Shown: positions 1 to 8,260, numbered from the stretch's first letter. The stretch is DNA of 64,000 nucleotides from JACQAP01 sp035275265 (GCA_035275265.1 DATENC010000006.1:310001-374000); one strand, 5' to 3'. Notes: a model not told the origin generated them from the sequence alone. Numbers and translations are program-made.

Positions 1-467
1 TGTCCGCCCGAAAGCTGCGCGGGACGCGCGTGCAGTTTTTCCTTCAAGCCCACGCGTTCCAGCCACGACGTCGCGCGCTTTTCGGCTTCGTGACGCGGCA
101 ACTTGCGAACCTGGGTGAGCCCCAGCATCACGTTTTCCAGCGCTGTCATGTGCGGGAAGAGATTGAAGCTCTGGAACACCATGCCGACGTCGGCGCGCAT
201 GCCGGCAATGATGCCGTCCGGCAGTTTGACGAGACGGCCGCCGATCTCGCGGTAGCCGACCAACTGGCCGTCCACGTGAATCCGTCCGCCCTGGTATTCC
301 TCGAGGAAATTGATGCAACGTAACAACGTGGTCTTGCCCGAACCGCTCGGACCGACGATTACTACCACCTCGCCTTTGGGAACTTCCAGATCTACGCCGC
401 AAAGAATCTCAAGCGTGCCGAAGCGCTTGACGAGACCCTGGATCACGACAACCCCGGTCATGGGCAT
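1..467 (-). CDS. Polar amino-acid ABC transporter ATP-binding protein (partial, C-terminus outside the window)
   Basis: This is the cytoplasmic ATPase of an amino-acid importer of the GlnQ/HisP type; it powers uptake through the two permeases encoded just upstream. The visible 155 residues contain the Walker A loop GPSGSGKTT near residue 46, the Q-loop MVFQSFNLFPH and the start of the signature, PAQLSGG, at the window edge. The gene runs off the left end, so Walker B and the H-loop are not seen. ATG at 467 lies 19 nt after the permease stop; a second ATG at 461 is possible. It is the last seen gene of a four-gene operon. Substrate is not predictable beyond a polar amino acid. Confidence 0.93.
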   Translation of the reverse strand, partial: MPMTGVVVIQGLVKRFGTLEILCGVDLEVPKGEVVVIVGPSGSGKTTLLRCINFLEEYQGGRIHVDGQLVGYREIGGRLVKLPDGIIAGMRADVGMVFQSFNLFPHMTALENVMLGLTQVRKLPRHEAEKRATSWLERVGLKEKLHARPAQLSGG

Positions 468-486
468 CCCGTTCTGATGTTTGAAT

Positions 487-1128
487 TCAGGTATGGGCGT
501 AGCGCTTTTCCAGACGCACACCGATAGCCGAGATGGTGTAGTTGATCCCAAAGTAAAGCAATGCGGCGACCGCATAGAACAGCAGCGCTTCGCGTGTCCG
601 CCCCACGATCTGCTGTATGGACATCATCAGATCGACCACGCTGACCAGCGACACCAGCGACGAGGCCTTGACCACCTCTACGGCGGTATTTACCCACGCT
701 GGGAGAATGCGGCCTAGCGCCTGCGGGAAAATCACGTACCGCAATCGCTGGACGAACTTAAGCCCGATCCCCTGGGCGGCATCCATCTGGCCGCACGGGA
801 TCGAGCCAACGCCGCCACGTATCACCTCGGATACGTGTGCTCCGCAAAAAACACTAAGCGCGAGAATCCCGGCAACAATCGCCGAGACCTGCAGGCCGAG
901 CGCCGGAAAGCCGTAGAAGATCGCGAAGATCAGCACCAGTTGTGGGATGCCGCGCATGGAGTCGACGTAAACGCGCGCAATGAGGCGAAGCGGCCATGCG
1001 CCGTACAGCAGCGAAAGCCCGCCCGCGAGGCCGATGAGCGTGCCCAGCAGCAGCACGGCCACCGATACCTCGACGGTAATCAGCAGTCCGCGCAGGATCA
1101 ACGGCCCACTCGCGATGACTACATCCAT
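487..1128 (-). CDS. Amino-acid ABC transporter permease (HisM/GlnP family)
   Basis: Inner-membrane permease of 213 aa, normal length for the family. It begins with a long hydrophobic segment (residues 9-45) and carries the EAA-type cytoplasmic loop, seen as the stretch QMDAAQGIGLKFVQRLRYVIFP near residues 115-135, which docks on the ATPase. It probably pairs with the second permease upstream as a heterodimer. It lies between that permease (about 40 nt gap) and the ATPase gene, all on the minus strand. Family assignment is firm; the amino acid transported is not known. Confidence 0.93.
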   Translation of the reverse strand: MDVVIASGPLILRGLLITVEVSVAVLLLGTLIGLAGGLSLLYGAWPLRLIARVYVDSMRGIPQLVLIFAIFYGFPALGLQVSAIVAGILALSVFCGAHVSEVIRGGVGSIPCGQMDAAQGIGLKFVQRLRYVIFPQALGRILPAWVNTAVEVVKASSLVSLVSVVDLMMSIQQIVGRTREALLFYAVAALLYFGINYTISAIGVRLEKRYAHT

Positions 1129-1168
1129 TTTCCGGCTCCGGTGTCTGCGAAGTTCATCGAACCCACCA

Positions 1169-1834
1169 CTATCGACCCATGGCGAATCGCCGTTCCAGCA
1201 GCCGCAGCCCGCCGGCGATGGCGTAACACGTGGCGAGGTACAGCAATCCCACCACCAGGTAGACTTCGATCACACGCCAGGTATTGACGTTGATGCGGAT
1301 GGCGCCGTAGGTCAGCTCGGGAACCGCGATCGCCGAAGCCAGCGAGGTGTCCTTGAACAGCGATATGAAGGTATTGCCCAGAGACGGCAGCACGATCCGG
1401 AACATGAGCGGAATCATCACGAAACGGATCCGTTGCCACCGGTTCAATCCGATCGCCTTTCCGGCCTCGACGTGCCCCTTGCTTACCGCCTCGATGCCGG
1501 CACGGAAAATTTCGGTGAGATAGGCGCCGGAATAGATCGCCAGCGCGAACACGAACGACCACAGATTATCCAACACTCTGATGCCGATCAACGGCAGGCC
1601 GAAGTAAACGAAGTAGATGATCAACAGCAACGGAATGTTGCGCACGCCTTCGACATACCCGCCGACCAACAGCCGAATCGGGCGCGGCCCGCTGGAGCGG
1701 CCAAATGCGGCAACCAGTCCCAGCAGGCTACCGATCGCGAGCGCAAGCACGGCAATGCCGATGCCTAGCAACAGCCCCTTCAGGAGCAGGTCGAAGCTGT
1801 CGAAAACCGGGCGCCAGTTGAACTGGTACATCAT
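1169..1834 (-). CDS. Amino-acid ABC transporter permease (second subunit)
   Basis: Second membrane subunit of the same importer, 221 aa when started at the tandem ATGATG at 1834/1831. The reading frame is open far upstream, inside the binding-protein gene, but that part is an overlap in another frame and shows no permease features. The EAA loop appears as VEAGKAIGLNRWQRIRFVMI, with TMB-type hydrophobic segments before and after it. The stop lies about 40 nt ahead of the next permease. The 59-nt gap from the binding-protein stop suggests one transcript. Confidence 0.92.
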   Translation of the reverse strand: MMYQFNWRPVFDSFDLLLKGLLLGIGIAVLALAIGSLLGLVAAFGRSSGPRPIRLLVGGYVEGVRNIPLLLIIYFVYFGLPLIGIRVLDNLWSFVFALAIYSGAYLTEIFRAGIEAVSKGHVEAGKAIGLNRWQRIRFVMIPLMFRIVLPSLGNTFISLFKDTSLASAIAVPELTYGAIRINVNTWRVIEVYLVVGLLYLATCYAIAGGLRLLERRFAMGR

Positions 1835-1893
1835 GTTCTTCGCCCTCTCCACATTCAGTGGGGAGGGCCGGGCGGAATGAAATGGATGAGGGG

Positions 1894-2787
1894 TTAGTGC
1901 CTCACCCCGAACTCGACCGGGAAACCCACGGGCGGCGGAGCCAGTTTGACGCCGAAGAACTTCTGAAAGGCCGCCGCGTAAGCATCGAACTCGACACCGG
2001 TCATCCCTTCGTGCAGCACAGTGTTCACGAAGTTTAGCCAGATCGGATCGCCGGGCCGCACCGCGGCCGCGTACGTCTGCGGCGACCAACCGTAGTTGCC
2101 TGTTTTGTACTTGTCCGGATTCTGGCGCACCAGCCATCGCACCGTCGAATCGTCGATCGCCGCCGCGTCCACGCGGTCGGAATCGAGCGCCAGGATCGTG
2201 TTGGCGACCGAGTCGAACTGCAGCACTTCCGCTTCCGGCATCGCGGCGTGAACGATGCTCTCTGCGTAGACGTTCTGCAATATGGAGACCTTGACCTTCT
2301 TTCCCCATTTTGCGAGATCGAGCGCGCCGGCATGCGGGCTGTTCTTGGGCAACAACGTTCCCACACCCTCGCGATAGTACGGAATTGAAAAATCTGCCAG
2401 TTGTGCGCGCTGCGCCGTGACCGTCATGAACTGGAACACGACGTCGACTTGGTTGGTCTGCAAGTTGGGGATGCGCGCGTCCGAGGCTTGGCGCACGAAC
2501 TGTACCTTCGAGGGATCGTCGAACAGGCCCTTGGCGAGCAGGCGCGCCATCTCGATGTCGAAGCCCTGGAGATTTCCCTTCTCGTCCTCGAAGTGCCACG
2601 GCGGGTTGGTACTGCCGGTGCCAACGGTCACTGTTCCGCGCTTGAGCACTTCGTTGAGTTTGCTGGTGCCGGGCCCGGTACCAGTGCCGGAACTGCTGCA
2701 ACCTGCAGCGCCAAGCACGGCCACTCCGGCGCCCAGCTTCAGGGCCGACGATCTCAGGAACCCGCGCCGTGAAGTTTGTTCAGACAT
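1894..2787 (-). CDS. Amino-acid ABC transporter substrate-binding protein, Tat-type lipoprotein signal
   Basis: Periplasmic solute-binding protein (bacterial extracellular family 3), 297 aa, first gene of the importer operon. The N-terminus has a twin-arginine motif (SRRGFLRS, residues 6-13), a hydrophobic stretch and a lipobox (LGAAGC, Cys30), so it looks like a Tat-exported lipoprotein rather than a Sec substrate. The mature part begins with the family's VLKRGTVTVGTGSTNPPW strand. ATG at 2787 follows a G-rich sequence that can serve as ribosome binding site. The leader carries a short hairpin (CCCCC at 2822-2826 with GGGGG at 2833-2837). Class is certain; ligand is not known. Confidence 0.93.
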   Translation of the reverse strand: MSEQTSRRGFLRSSALKLGAGVAVLGAAGCSSSGTGTGPGTSKLNEVLKRGTVTVGTGSTNPPWHFEDEKGNLQGFDIEMARLLAKGLFDDPSKVQFVRQASDARIPNLQTNQVDVVFQFMTVTAQRAQLADFSIPYYREGVGTLLPKNSPHAGALDLAKWGKKVKVSILQNVYAESIVHAAMPEAEVLQFDSVANTILALDSDRVDAAAIDDSTVRWLVRQNPDKYKTGNYGWSPQTYAAAVRPGDPIWLNFVNTVLHEGMTGVEFDAYAAAFQKFFGVKLAPPPVGFPVEFGVRH

Positions 2788-2977
2788 AGCACCCCCCGAA
2801 TCAATTGTTGGATAACGCTGTCCCCCGTAAGTGGGGGCCAGCGGATTTATAGACGACTTCGGTTTGGATTTCCAGTGGCGCGTAGCGCGGCATCATGCGC
2901 CTTCGACGCCAGCAATATGGAGGTGCGCAGCCGAACGCGGGCCCACGGAAGTCAGGGCTACGCGACCGTATGGGGTT

Positions 2978-3451
2978 TCAGTTCTTTGGCTCCTGTGTGT
3001 CCGCCGCGATTTCCTTATCGACTCTTTGATGCATCAACTGCCATTGATTCTCGTCCAGGACATAAAGCTCACGAAACAAACGCACTGCTTCCGCCCGTTG
3101 ATCGCCAGCCGATTTCTCGCACACTCGCATGAACGCCGCGGCAATTGCCAGCGTGGGATCCCAAGTCTCCCGAACTCCGTCGCGAAGCACGGCGACCAGG
3201 TATTCGTGTTCGTCTCTCTTGGTCCAGCCCCGGGCTCGCGCCAGGCGGTTCACTTTTTCTTCGAGCACCAGTTTTTGTTGCTGCTCGAAGTCCTCGCCCT
3301 GTTTCATCATGCGGTCCACTTCGGCCCGCAGCGGATCGTCCGCAGCGAGCCGGCAACCTGGGAGCGAGATTTCTTCCACCCCAATAGAGGGGGCTGCGTA
3401 ATGAAGCAGTGCGGTGGCGATGAATGCCAACATTGCTGGACGGCCAAGCAT
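2978..3451 (-). CDS. Hypothetical exported protein, 157 aa
   Basis: I do not recognise this family. The first 20 residues look like a cleavable signal (MLGRPAMLAFIATALLHYAA), so it is probably periplasmic. The middle is charged and likely helical (residues 40-75, rich in E, K, Q and R), and a conserved-looking Cys (CRLAADDPLR) follows the signal. The start at 3451 is supported by AGGAG eight bases upstream. It reads in the same direction as the ABC operon but a 190-bp spacer separates them, so it is likely its own unit. Confidence 0.7.
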   Translation of the reverse strand: MLGRPAMLAFIATALLHYAAPSIGVEEISLPGCRLAADDPLRAEVDRMMKQGEDFEQQQKLVLEEKVNRLARARGWTKRDEHEYLVAVLRDGVRETWDPTLAIAAAFMRVCEKSAGDQRAEAVRLFRELYVLDENQWQLMHQRVDKEIAADTQEPKN

Positions 3452-3580
3452 CTTTTTCTCCTTTACAGGTCCTTCCTAGTGGTCCTGTTCAGTCTGCCCA
3501 GATACCTACCGGCTGCGACCGATGGCGCGCCATGAACGAGGGCTCAATCTTGCTACAAGATTTGAACTAGAGTTAGGCTA

Positions 3581-3639
3581 CCAACTAGCCGGACACCCCG
3601 CACGGCATATTCTTGCTTGCGGTGCGGGGCTCTAGTTGG
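3581..3639. repeat. Long imperfect inverted repeat at the 3' end of the nuclease gene
   Basis: CCAACTAG (3581-3588) plus CCCCGCAC (3596-3603) are mirrored by GTGCGGGG (3622-3629) plus CTAGTTGG (3632-3639), giving two 8-bp stems around an 18-nt loop. The right arm contains the nuclease stop codon (TAG, complement at 3632-3634). No T-run follows in either direction, so a standard intrinsic terminator is unlikely. It could still stop transcription in a Rho-dependent manner or protect the mRNA end. Confidence 0.65.
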
Positions 3640-4168
3640 CATGCGTTCGGATCTCTGGCGCCCTTCCGGAGCAGACGAACCCTTGCTGCACGGACGTTGG
3701 CCTTTGGTCGGTTCCCCGGCCGTAAATCCAATACGTAAAGTACAGAGCACCGGGTGTAGCAACGGCCTGACGCTCCAGCACCCGGAACGGCCCGATGTTC
3801 ACGGACCCTAATTGAGCTACCAGGTTAATGTCTGTGGCCCCACCGAGCGTGTGCGGGATCGCGTGCCCGCGGTGGTAACCGGGCACGGCAGTAAGCGGAT
3901 GCCCCGCCATACGCGACTTGTCGCGAGCACCGCTGTGCCGCCCCTTACTGATGCCCCATGCGGCAATCAACCGTCCAAGAGCGACATCGAATAGGTACGA
4001 GAAGTCGGCCACTGTGGTCTCCACGATGTCATGGTTGTTCGTCGATTGGTCGTAGTCGTCGACCCAGACATCCACCAGATAGGGGATGACGTCCTTCACG
4101 AAGACCGTCTCGAGAGTGGCGGGCGTTATCGCAGTCAGAAGGCTGGCGAGCCTTGGATAGGTTGGCAC
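3632..4168 (-). CDS. Stand-alone DNA/RNA non-specific endonuclease-like protein (His-Me finger)
   Basis: A 178-aa protein whose C-terminal half matches the pattern of the NucA/Endonuclea_NS_2 type His-Me finger nucleases. It has HRGH (residues 99-102; His102 would be the general base), a GG turn, NLV (Asn115), a second Asn (Asn124) in the metal-ligand position, Glu132, and the closing RPTSV strand. The GTG start at 4168 is chosen because AAGGAG sits 5 nt upstream; the frame is open further but without a ribosome site. There is no signal peptide, so it is cytoplasmic or delivered by another route. No recognisable immunity gene is adjacent. The N-terminal 90 residues are not recognised. Confidence 0.65.
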   Translation of the reverse strand: MPTYPRLASLLTAITPATLETVFVKDVIPYLVDVWVDDYDQSTNNHDIVETTVADFSYLFDVALGRLIAAWGISKGRHSGARDKSRMAGHPLTAVPGYHRGHAIPHTLGGATDINLVAQLGSVNIGPFRVLERQAVATPGALYFTYWIYGRGTDQRPTSVQQGFVCSGRAPEIRTHAN

Positions 4169-4328
4169 GCGTTCTCCTTTGAAGAGAGAAGATGCAGAGT
4201 ACTTCAGATGAAATGCAGCAGGCCAAGCCAAGGATGCCCAATGTTGTGGTGAACGGTGGGCCATTGAGGACGGCGCGCAATGCGACATGATGCTCACGGC
4301 CCGTCCGTTCCACCTCATTCCTTGGACG

Positions 4329-4589
4329 CTATTTTGAAGATGCCTCTCGCTTTACGCATACGCTTCTGGATCTCGTTTCCCAATGGCGCGCCGAGCACCA
4401 TCCTGTGTACGAACTACGATCGCACACTTCACTCTGATAAAACTGTTCGGCATACTCCAGGCACTTGCCGGTAGCACAACCGCCTGACATTCCAACAAAC
4501 ACCAACACTGCAATCCATCCTAAACCGCTGCTTTGGGCGGTTAGTTCAAGATTGGTCACGATCGATTTGGTACAGCATGACCGCTTCAT
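4329..4589 (-). CDS. Possible small Cys-rich lipoprotein, 86 aa
   Basis: Unrecognised small gene. A hydrophobic stretch (GWIAVLVFVGMSGG) ends in a lipobox-like GMSGGC (Cys38), so the mature product could be a lipoprotein of about 49 aa; three more Cys (43, 56, 65) follow. AGGA lies nine bases before the ATG at 4589. It reads toward the nuclease gene, 160 bp away. Composition is less GC-rich than neighbouring genes. It may be a real accessory gene or a chance frame. Confidence 0.4.
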   Translation of the reverse strand: MKRSCCTKSIVTNLELTAQSSGLGWIAVLVFVGMSGGCATGKCLEYAEQFYQSEVCDRSSYTGWCSARHWETRSRSVCVKREASSK

Positions 4590-4681
4590 TTTTTACGTCC
4601 TAAGAATCTGGCGCACGTACGGCCCACCTTTGGTGAGGGACGGGTGCGGCATTCATCGAACACTCGACTCTTTCGTTCCGA

Positions 4682-4718
4682 TTTTCTCTGCGTCCTCTTC
4701 CTCTGCGTCCCTTGTGTC
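4682..4718. repeat. Purine/pyrimidine-strand micro-repeat, copy 1 (heptad-like)
   Basis: Pyrimidine-rich on the plus strand. CTCTGCGTCC occurs at 4686-4695 and again at 4701-4710, followed by CTTGTGTC. The minus strand therefore reads as a run of GGACGCAGAG-like units. Similar strings occur at 8261-8286, 40371-40393, 40485-40518, 49978-50000 and 56058-56084, always between genes. Confidence 0.6.
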
Positions 4719-4722
4719 AACA

Positions 4723-4742
4723 CTTCTGATGCCGGCCATCGG
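4723..4742 (+). repeat. REP-like 20-mer, copy 1
   Basis: CTTCTGATGCCGGCCATCGG, identical over 20 of 20 bases to the minus strand of 38078-38097. Both copies lie between genes. This copy lacks the full palindrome because the bases after CGG differ. Confidence 0.7.
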
Positions 4743-4752
4743 GCGGTCAACC

Positions 4753-4773
4753 CGTCATCCGTCACTTGTCATT
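4753..4773. repeat. Three tandem heptads of the GTGACNN family
   Basis: CGTCATC, CGTCACT and TGTCATT run head to tail (minus strand: AATGACA, AGTGACG, GATGACG). The last unit contains the stop codon of the 99-aa coiled-coil gene (4769-4771). The same family flanks the ahcY-metF spacer at 48224-48251 and 48364-48391. Confidence 0.65.
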
Positions 4774-5068
4774 GTTTTTTCTTGTGAAACTCCGACCAGG
4801 CCCTTTCGTAACTTGCATGCATCGCCTTCCAGGCGCTTTCAACGCCCTTGCTGACTTCCTGCCACGCCGCCTGGCTTGCTTCACGGGTTTCGTTCAGGTG
4901 CTTTACGGTTTCGTCGCGCTGCTTTTCCAGCGCCTTGATCTGCGCTTGGTACTGCGCCTTGACGTGCGCCTGTGCCTTCTGCACTTCCGCGTCCCACGTG
5001 GCCAGCTTGGCGTTCCACTCGTCTATCTGCTTCTTCATGCGCTCCACATATTCGTCGCGATTGATCAT
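4769..5068 (-). CDS. Small coiled-coil protein of unknown function, 99 aa
   Basis: Almost the whole protein is predicted amphipathic helix (residues 5-95, rich in K, E, Q and A, with Trp at regular intervals: WNAKLATW, AWQEV, AWKAM, AWSEF). There is no signal peptide or membrane segment. The start is firm: AAGGAG lies a few bases before ATG at 5068. It is the last gene of the leftward glgC operon, 93 bp after the metallo-hydrolase. Its stop codon lies inside a GTGACNN heptad repeat. I know similar short helical proteins as uncharacterised; no function can be given. Confidence 0.75.
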   Translation of the reverse strand: MINRDEYVERMKKQIDEWNAKLATWDAEVQKAQAHVKAQYQAQIKALEKQRDETVKHLNETREASQAAWQEVSKGVESAWKAMHASYERAWSEFHKKKQ

Positions 5069-5161
5069 TTCGTCTCCTCCTTGGTCCTCGCTGGACTCCC
5101 TTTCCAGATATAGAACATGCCAACCCGTTGCGCCAGAACTACCGGCACGGTGGGCGTCGAT

Positions 5162-6049
5162 CTACGGAATCTTGATTACACTCCCCAAGCCGGCGTAAAT
5201 GTATTGATCACCCCACATCCGGCGTAGGACAGCGAAGGCCGGCTCGCCGGTGCAATGGCCCGGCGCGAGTCGATCGACCTTGAAGGTTTCGTGCAAGACA
5301 CCGGCGATACGGGAAATCTGCTCATCGGAGGCGGTCGGCAGATGAAAGCCGCCAAGAATGACATGCAGGTGCCCATCTATTGCAGTGGCGGCCTCGACGA
5401 TCCGATCGATTCCGGGATGAGAGCATCCGACCACCAGCACCGCACCTTGGGGAGTTCGCAGGACCAGCGAAAGTTCGCGCAACTCCCTGGTACCGGGCGC
5501 TTCTGAAACCAGCGCCAGGATGGTGATGCCCGGGGCAATCTCGAAGGTCTTTTCAACCAGTTCGAAATTCGCGCCGACCCAGGCAGTACCGAACTGCATG
5601 GTGTCCGGCGGGCGGCCGCCGTAATAGCGCATTGGTTCAGGCAGCGACTCGTCTTTGCGGTAGAACCCGCTGGGTAGCGAACTGCCGAATGCCCCGAACG
5701 CTTCCTTGGGTGCGTAGATCGTCACACCGGGATTTACTGCAAGGAGGTGGGAAAGACCCGCAGTGTGGTCGAGATGGCGGTGCGAGATCACGACGAAGTC
5801 GAGCTTGCGGAGGTCCACGCCGGCTGCATCGACATTGTCCGCGAAGGTGCGGGCGTTGTTGCCGGTGTCGAATAGGATGCGCTTGCCGTGATACTCGATA
5901 AGCACCGCGAATCCCCAGTCTCTCTTCATGGAGGGGCGGTCGCCGAAGGCGTCGTATAGGATCGTAGCCTGGCCGCCTGTGTCGGCGGGACTTGATACGG
6001 CGCTCAGGAGCAGAAATCCGAACGCGAACAACCTGAGACAGCTCCACAT
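5162..6049 (-). CDS. Exported metallo-beta-lactamase-fold hydrolase
   Basis: A 295-aa metallo-hydrolase. After a signal peptide (residues 1-22) the MBL core begins, with the metal-binding motif SHRHLDHTAG around residue 90, a second zinc-site region (VVGCSHPGID) and a C-terminal APGHCTGEPA motif supplying a further His. This pattern fits the MBL branch often annotated as dihydropterin-ribofuranosyl-aminobenzene phosphate synthase-like; the true substrate is unknown. The signal peptide points to the periplasm, unlike most members of that branch. It follows the GH57 gene on the same strand with an 81-bp gap. Confidence 0.85.
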   Translation of the reverse strand: MWSCLRLFAFGFLLLSAVSSPADTGGQATILYDAFGDRPSMKRDWGFAVLIEYHGKRILFDTGNNARTFADNVDAAGVDLRKLDFVVISHRHLDHTAGLSHLLAVNPGVTIYAPKEAFGAFGSSLPSGFYRKDESLPEPMRYYGGRPPDTMQFGTAWVGANFELVEKTFEIAPGITILALVSEAPGTRELRELSLVLRTPQGAVLVVGCSHPGIDRIVEAATAIDGHLHVILGGFHLPTASDEQISRIAGVLHETFKVDRLAPGHCTGEPAFAVLRRMWGDQYIYAGLGSVIKIP

Positions 6050-6130
6050 GTCTAATCCTCCATCTCGGGAAACGCGAGGTGCAGCGAATTTCCGGTCTCG
6101 CGATCATGTTCGATCCGCAATTACAGCGTG

Positions 6131-8131
6131 TCAACCCGGCAGCGGTTCTATGGTGATTTGCAACTTGACCGAGGAATTTTCGGCGGGCGCGCGAATGCGC
6201 AAGCAGACTGCCTGCATGATTTTCTCGAAGCCGCCTTCCGACTGCGAGACGGTCTTGTGCGGCCCTGCGTTGACGCTGACCGGCGCGTCTGAGGCGAGTG
6301 TAACTTTGCCGCCAAGCACCCCGTCTTCCAGCATTAGTGATCTTATGCCTTCCCAGTTGAAAACCTGTCCAAAGCCTCCCGGCACCTCTCCGTTCACAAT
6401 GTAGCGGCCAAGAAAGCCGTCGCAGCTCGGCATGGCGAGGTTGATCTCGGTCACGAAGCCCGCAAGGTCGCGCTCTAACCGATACTCCACGGTTAGAGTG
6501 CTTCCTTTCACCGAAATTTTCTTGAGCAGTCCGGGGCCTGCTAATTCGAGGGCGGTTGGGCTTGCTGTAAGGAGCACGTACCGAATTGGTTGGGGCTGAC
6601 CCTCGACCCGGTCAAGGAACATCGCGCGGGGATATGCGTCCGGAGTCAGGTCCTCCGGAGTAACTGGATGCTTGAAGTTGACGCGGTCGTGAGCGGAGGC
6701 AATGCCGTCTCCAGAATGACCGCCGTGGCCGCCTTCGCGGATTCTGCGGTAGTAATGTTCCGTACGCCGCGCCAGAGTGTCGCCGAAGTTCTGGCGCAGC
6801 ACATAGAAATCCAGCTCATGGATCGCACCAAGGCCATCGTCCCGGACCACGGCCTGCAGGGTGCCGCTATTCAGGAAAATCTCGTCCCGCCCGTCGAGAT
6901 CCAGGTCGAGCGTCGTTTCCTTGCGCGGGGATGCCTTGTCGAGCAGCGCCTCGAGTTCGACGATTGCATTCCACACCGATCGGCGCAGGTGCGGCAGATA
7001 GATGCCGCCGAACAGGCCATGCCAGTAGGCGTCGTTCGACTGCGTCAGGTGAAGCAACTCGCGCATGCGCGGCTTTGCCTTTCTGCCCAGCGCGGCGACC
7101 CGGCCGGAAACTTGCAGCATGCGCTTGTGCATCCAGTTGGACTCGGCGTAGCGTGAGATGAAGTTGCGCCAGATACCGCCGCGCAGGAAAGGCTTGCTGC
7201 TGTCGTAACGCTTCTGTTCCTTTTCCTGCTTCACCAGGGCAGAGAACGCGTCGGCCCGATCGGCGTCCAGAGTCCATTCGTTCATCTCTATGTACGAGGT
7301 TGCAGGCAAGTACACTACGCCACGCGTGCGCTTTTGTTTTTCGAAGTCGCGGTAGAGCACCGGATCGATTAGCGACGATGCCAGCACGCCTTCGATAAAC
7401 AATTTCAACCACTCCTTCTCGTACACCCATTGGTAAGTCTCGGGCCAGATGCCGAGCTTCTCGATATCGTCGAAGTAGATCGCGGCGGCAGCGCCGTCTT
7501 CGGTGGCGCGCGATTCCAGATACCGGATTGCCTCGGGCGCGGTTGAAAAAGGGATCCGGTAGCGCAGCGCTTCGGAGATCGGGAACAGGTCGAGGCGGAT
7601 GCCGCCTTCCTCGGTGCTGAAGTAGCCGGTCAACTCCTCGCTATGCTTGCCGGCGCAGAGAAAATGGTAATCGTCCACGGTGACATAGCGGATGCCCGAA
7701 TCGGCTAACGACGGGCCGACCGCCGATTCCCATACCCGCTCGGTGAGCCAGGCGCCACTGGGACGCTGTCCAAATGCCGCTTCGAGGCGATCGGACAAGG
7801 CAACAAGCTGAGAACGCCGGTCGCGCTCCGGGATCGAGGCAAGCACCGGTTCGGTGTCGCCACCGCCGAACATCTCCACCTGGCCGCGTGCCACCATTTC
7901 GCGCAACTTCGCCATGTCTTCCGGAAAATGCGTGAGCAAGAAACCCAGCAACCAGCCGCTGAAGTGCACGGACAGCTTGAAGTCCGGATATCGGTAGACC
8001 GTTTCGATGAAAGGCTTATAGCAACGCGCATGCGCGTCATTCAGCACTTCCTCGAAATTGCCCGCGGGTTGGTGTGCATGCACCCCGAACAAGAGCGACA
8101 CTTTTCTAGCATCGGGGGACGCAGGAGTCAC
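6131..8131 (-). CDS. GH57 4-alpha-glucanotransferase-like enzyme
   Basis: A 666-aa cytoplasmic enzyme that would transfer or cleave alpha-1,4-glucan chains. The GH57 (beta/alpha)7 barrel opens with HAHQP (residues 18-22). The nucleophile region WLTERVWES (Glu131) and the acid region FDDIEKLGIWP (Asp221/222) match the order seen in the Thermococcus litoralis transferase. The C-terminal half resembles the DUF1925/DUF1926 beta domains of that enzyme. It lies downstream of glgC and a second GH57 gene, so a role in storage-glucan remodelling is likely. No signal peptide. Whether it acts as transferase, amylase or branching enzyme cannot be told from sequence alone. Confidence 0.87.
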   Translation of the reverse strand: MTPASPDARKVSLLFGVHAHQPAGNFEEVLNDAHARCYKPFIETVYRYPDFKLSVHFSGWLLGFLLTHFPEDMAKLREMVARGQVEMFGGGDTEPVLASIPERDRRSQLVALSDRLEAAFGQRPSGAWLTERVWESAVGPSLADSGIRYVTVDDYHFLCAGKHSEELTGYFSTEEGGIRLDLFPISEALRYRIPFSTAPEAIRYLESRATEDGAAAAIYFDDIEKLGIWPETYQWVYEKEWLKLFIEGVLASSLIDPVLYRDFEKQKRTRGVVYLPATSYIEMNEWTLDADRADAFSALVKQEKEQKRYDSSKPFLRGGIWRNFISRYAESNWMHKRMLQVSGRVAALGRKAKPRMRELLHLTQSNDAYWHGLFGGIYLPHLRRSVWNAIVELEALLDKASPRKETTLDLDLDGRDEIFLNSGTLQAVVRDDGLGAIHELDFYVLRQNFGDTLARRTEHYYRRIREGGHGGHSGDGIASAHDRVNFKHPVTPEDLTPDAYPRAMFLDRVEGQPQPIRYVLLTASPTALELAGPGLLKKISVKGSTLTVEYRLERDLAGFVTEINLAMPSCDGFLGRYIVNGEVPGGFGQVFNWEGIRSLMLEDGVLGGKVTLASDAPVSVNAGPHKTVSQSEGGFEKIMQAVCLRIRAPAENSSVKLQITIEPLPG

Positions 8132-8260
8132 AAGTAGAAATCCGAAGAATTTGCGTGATGCGTTGTTACAGTTTTTTGGATCTTGGCCAGCTCGAGCCTG
8201 CCTGCTACGGTGACAACTGAAGCACTAAACTTGGACCGCGATTCTCATTTTGAGGTCAAT

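Noticed and set aside
3572..3578. GTTAGGC, which fits the core of an integron attC site, next to the nuclease gene
   Set aside because: No matching RYYYAAC partner at 55-140 bp, no integrase and no cassette array; the neighbouring inverted repeat does not have the attC layout.
4465..4854. 129-codon plus-strand frame in the repeat-rich spacer
   Set aside because: It runs through the repeats and the opposite strand of the 99-aa gene, lacks a ribosome site and has a Ser-rich low-complexity translation.
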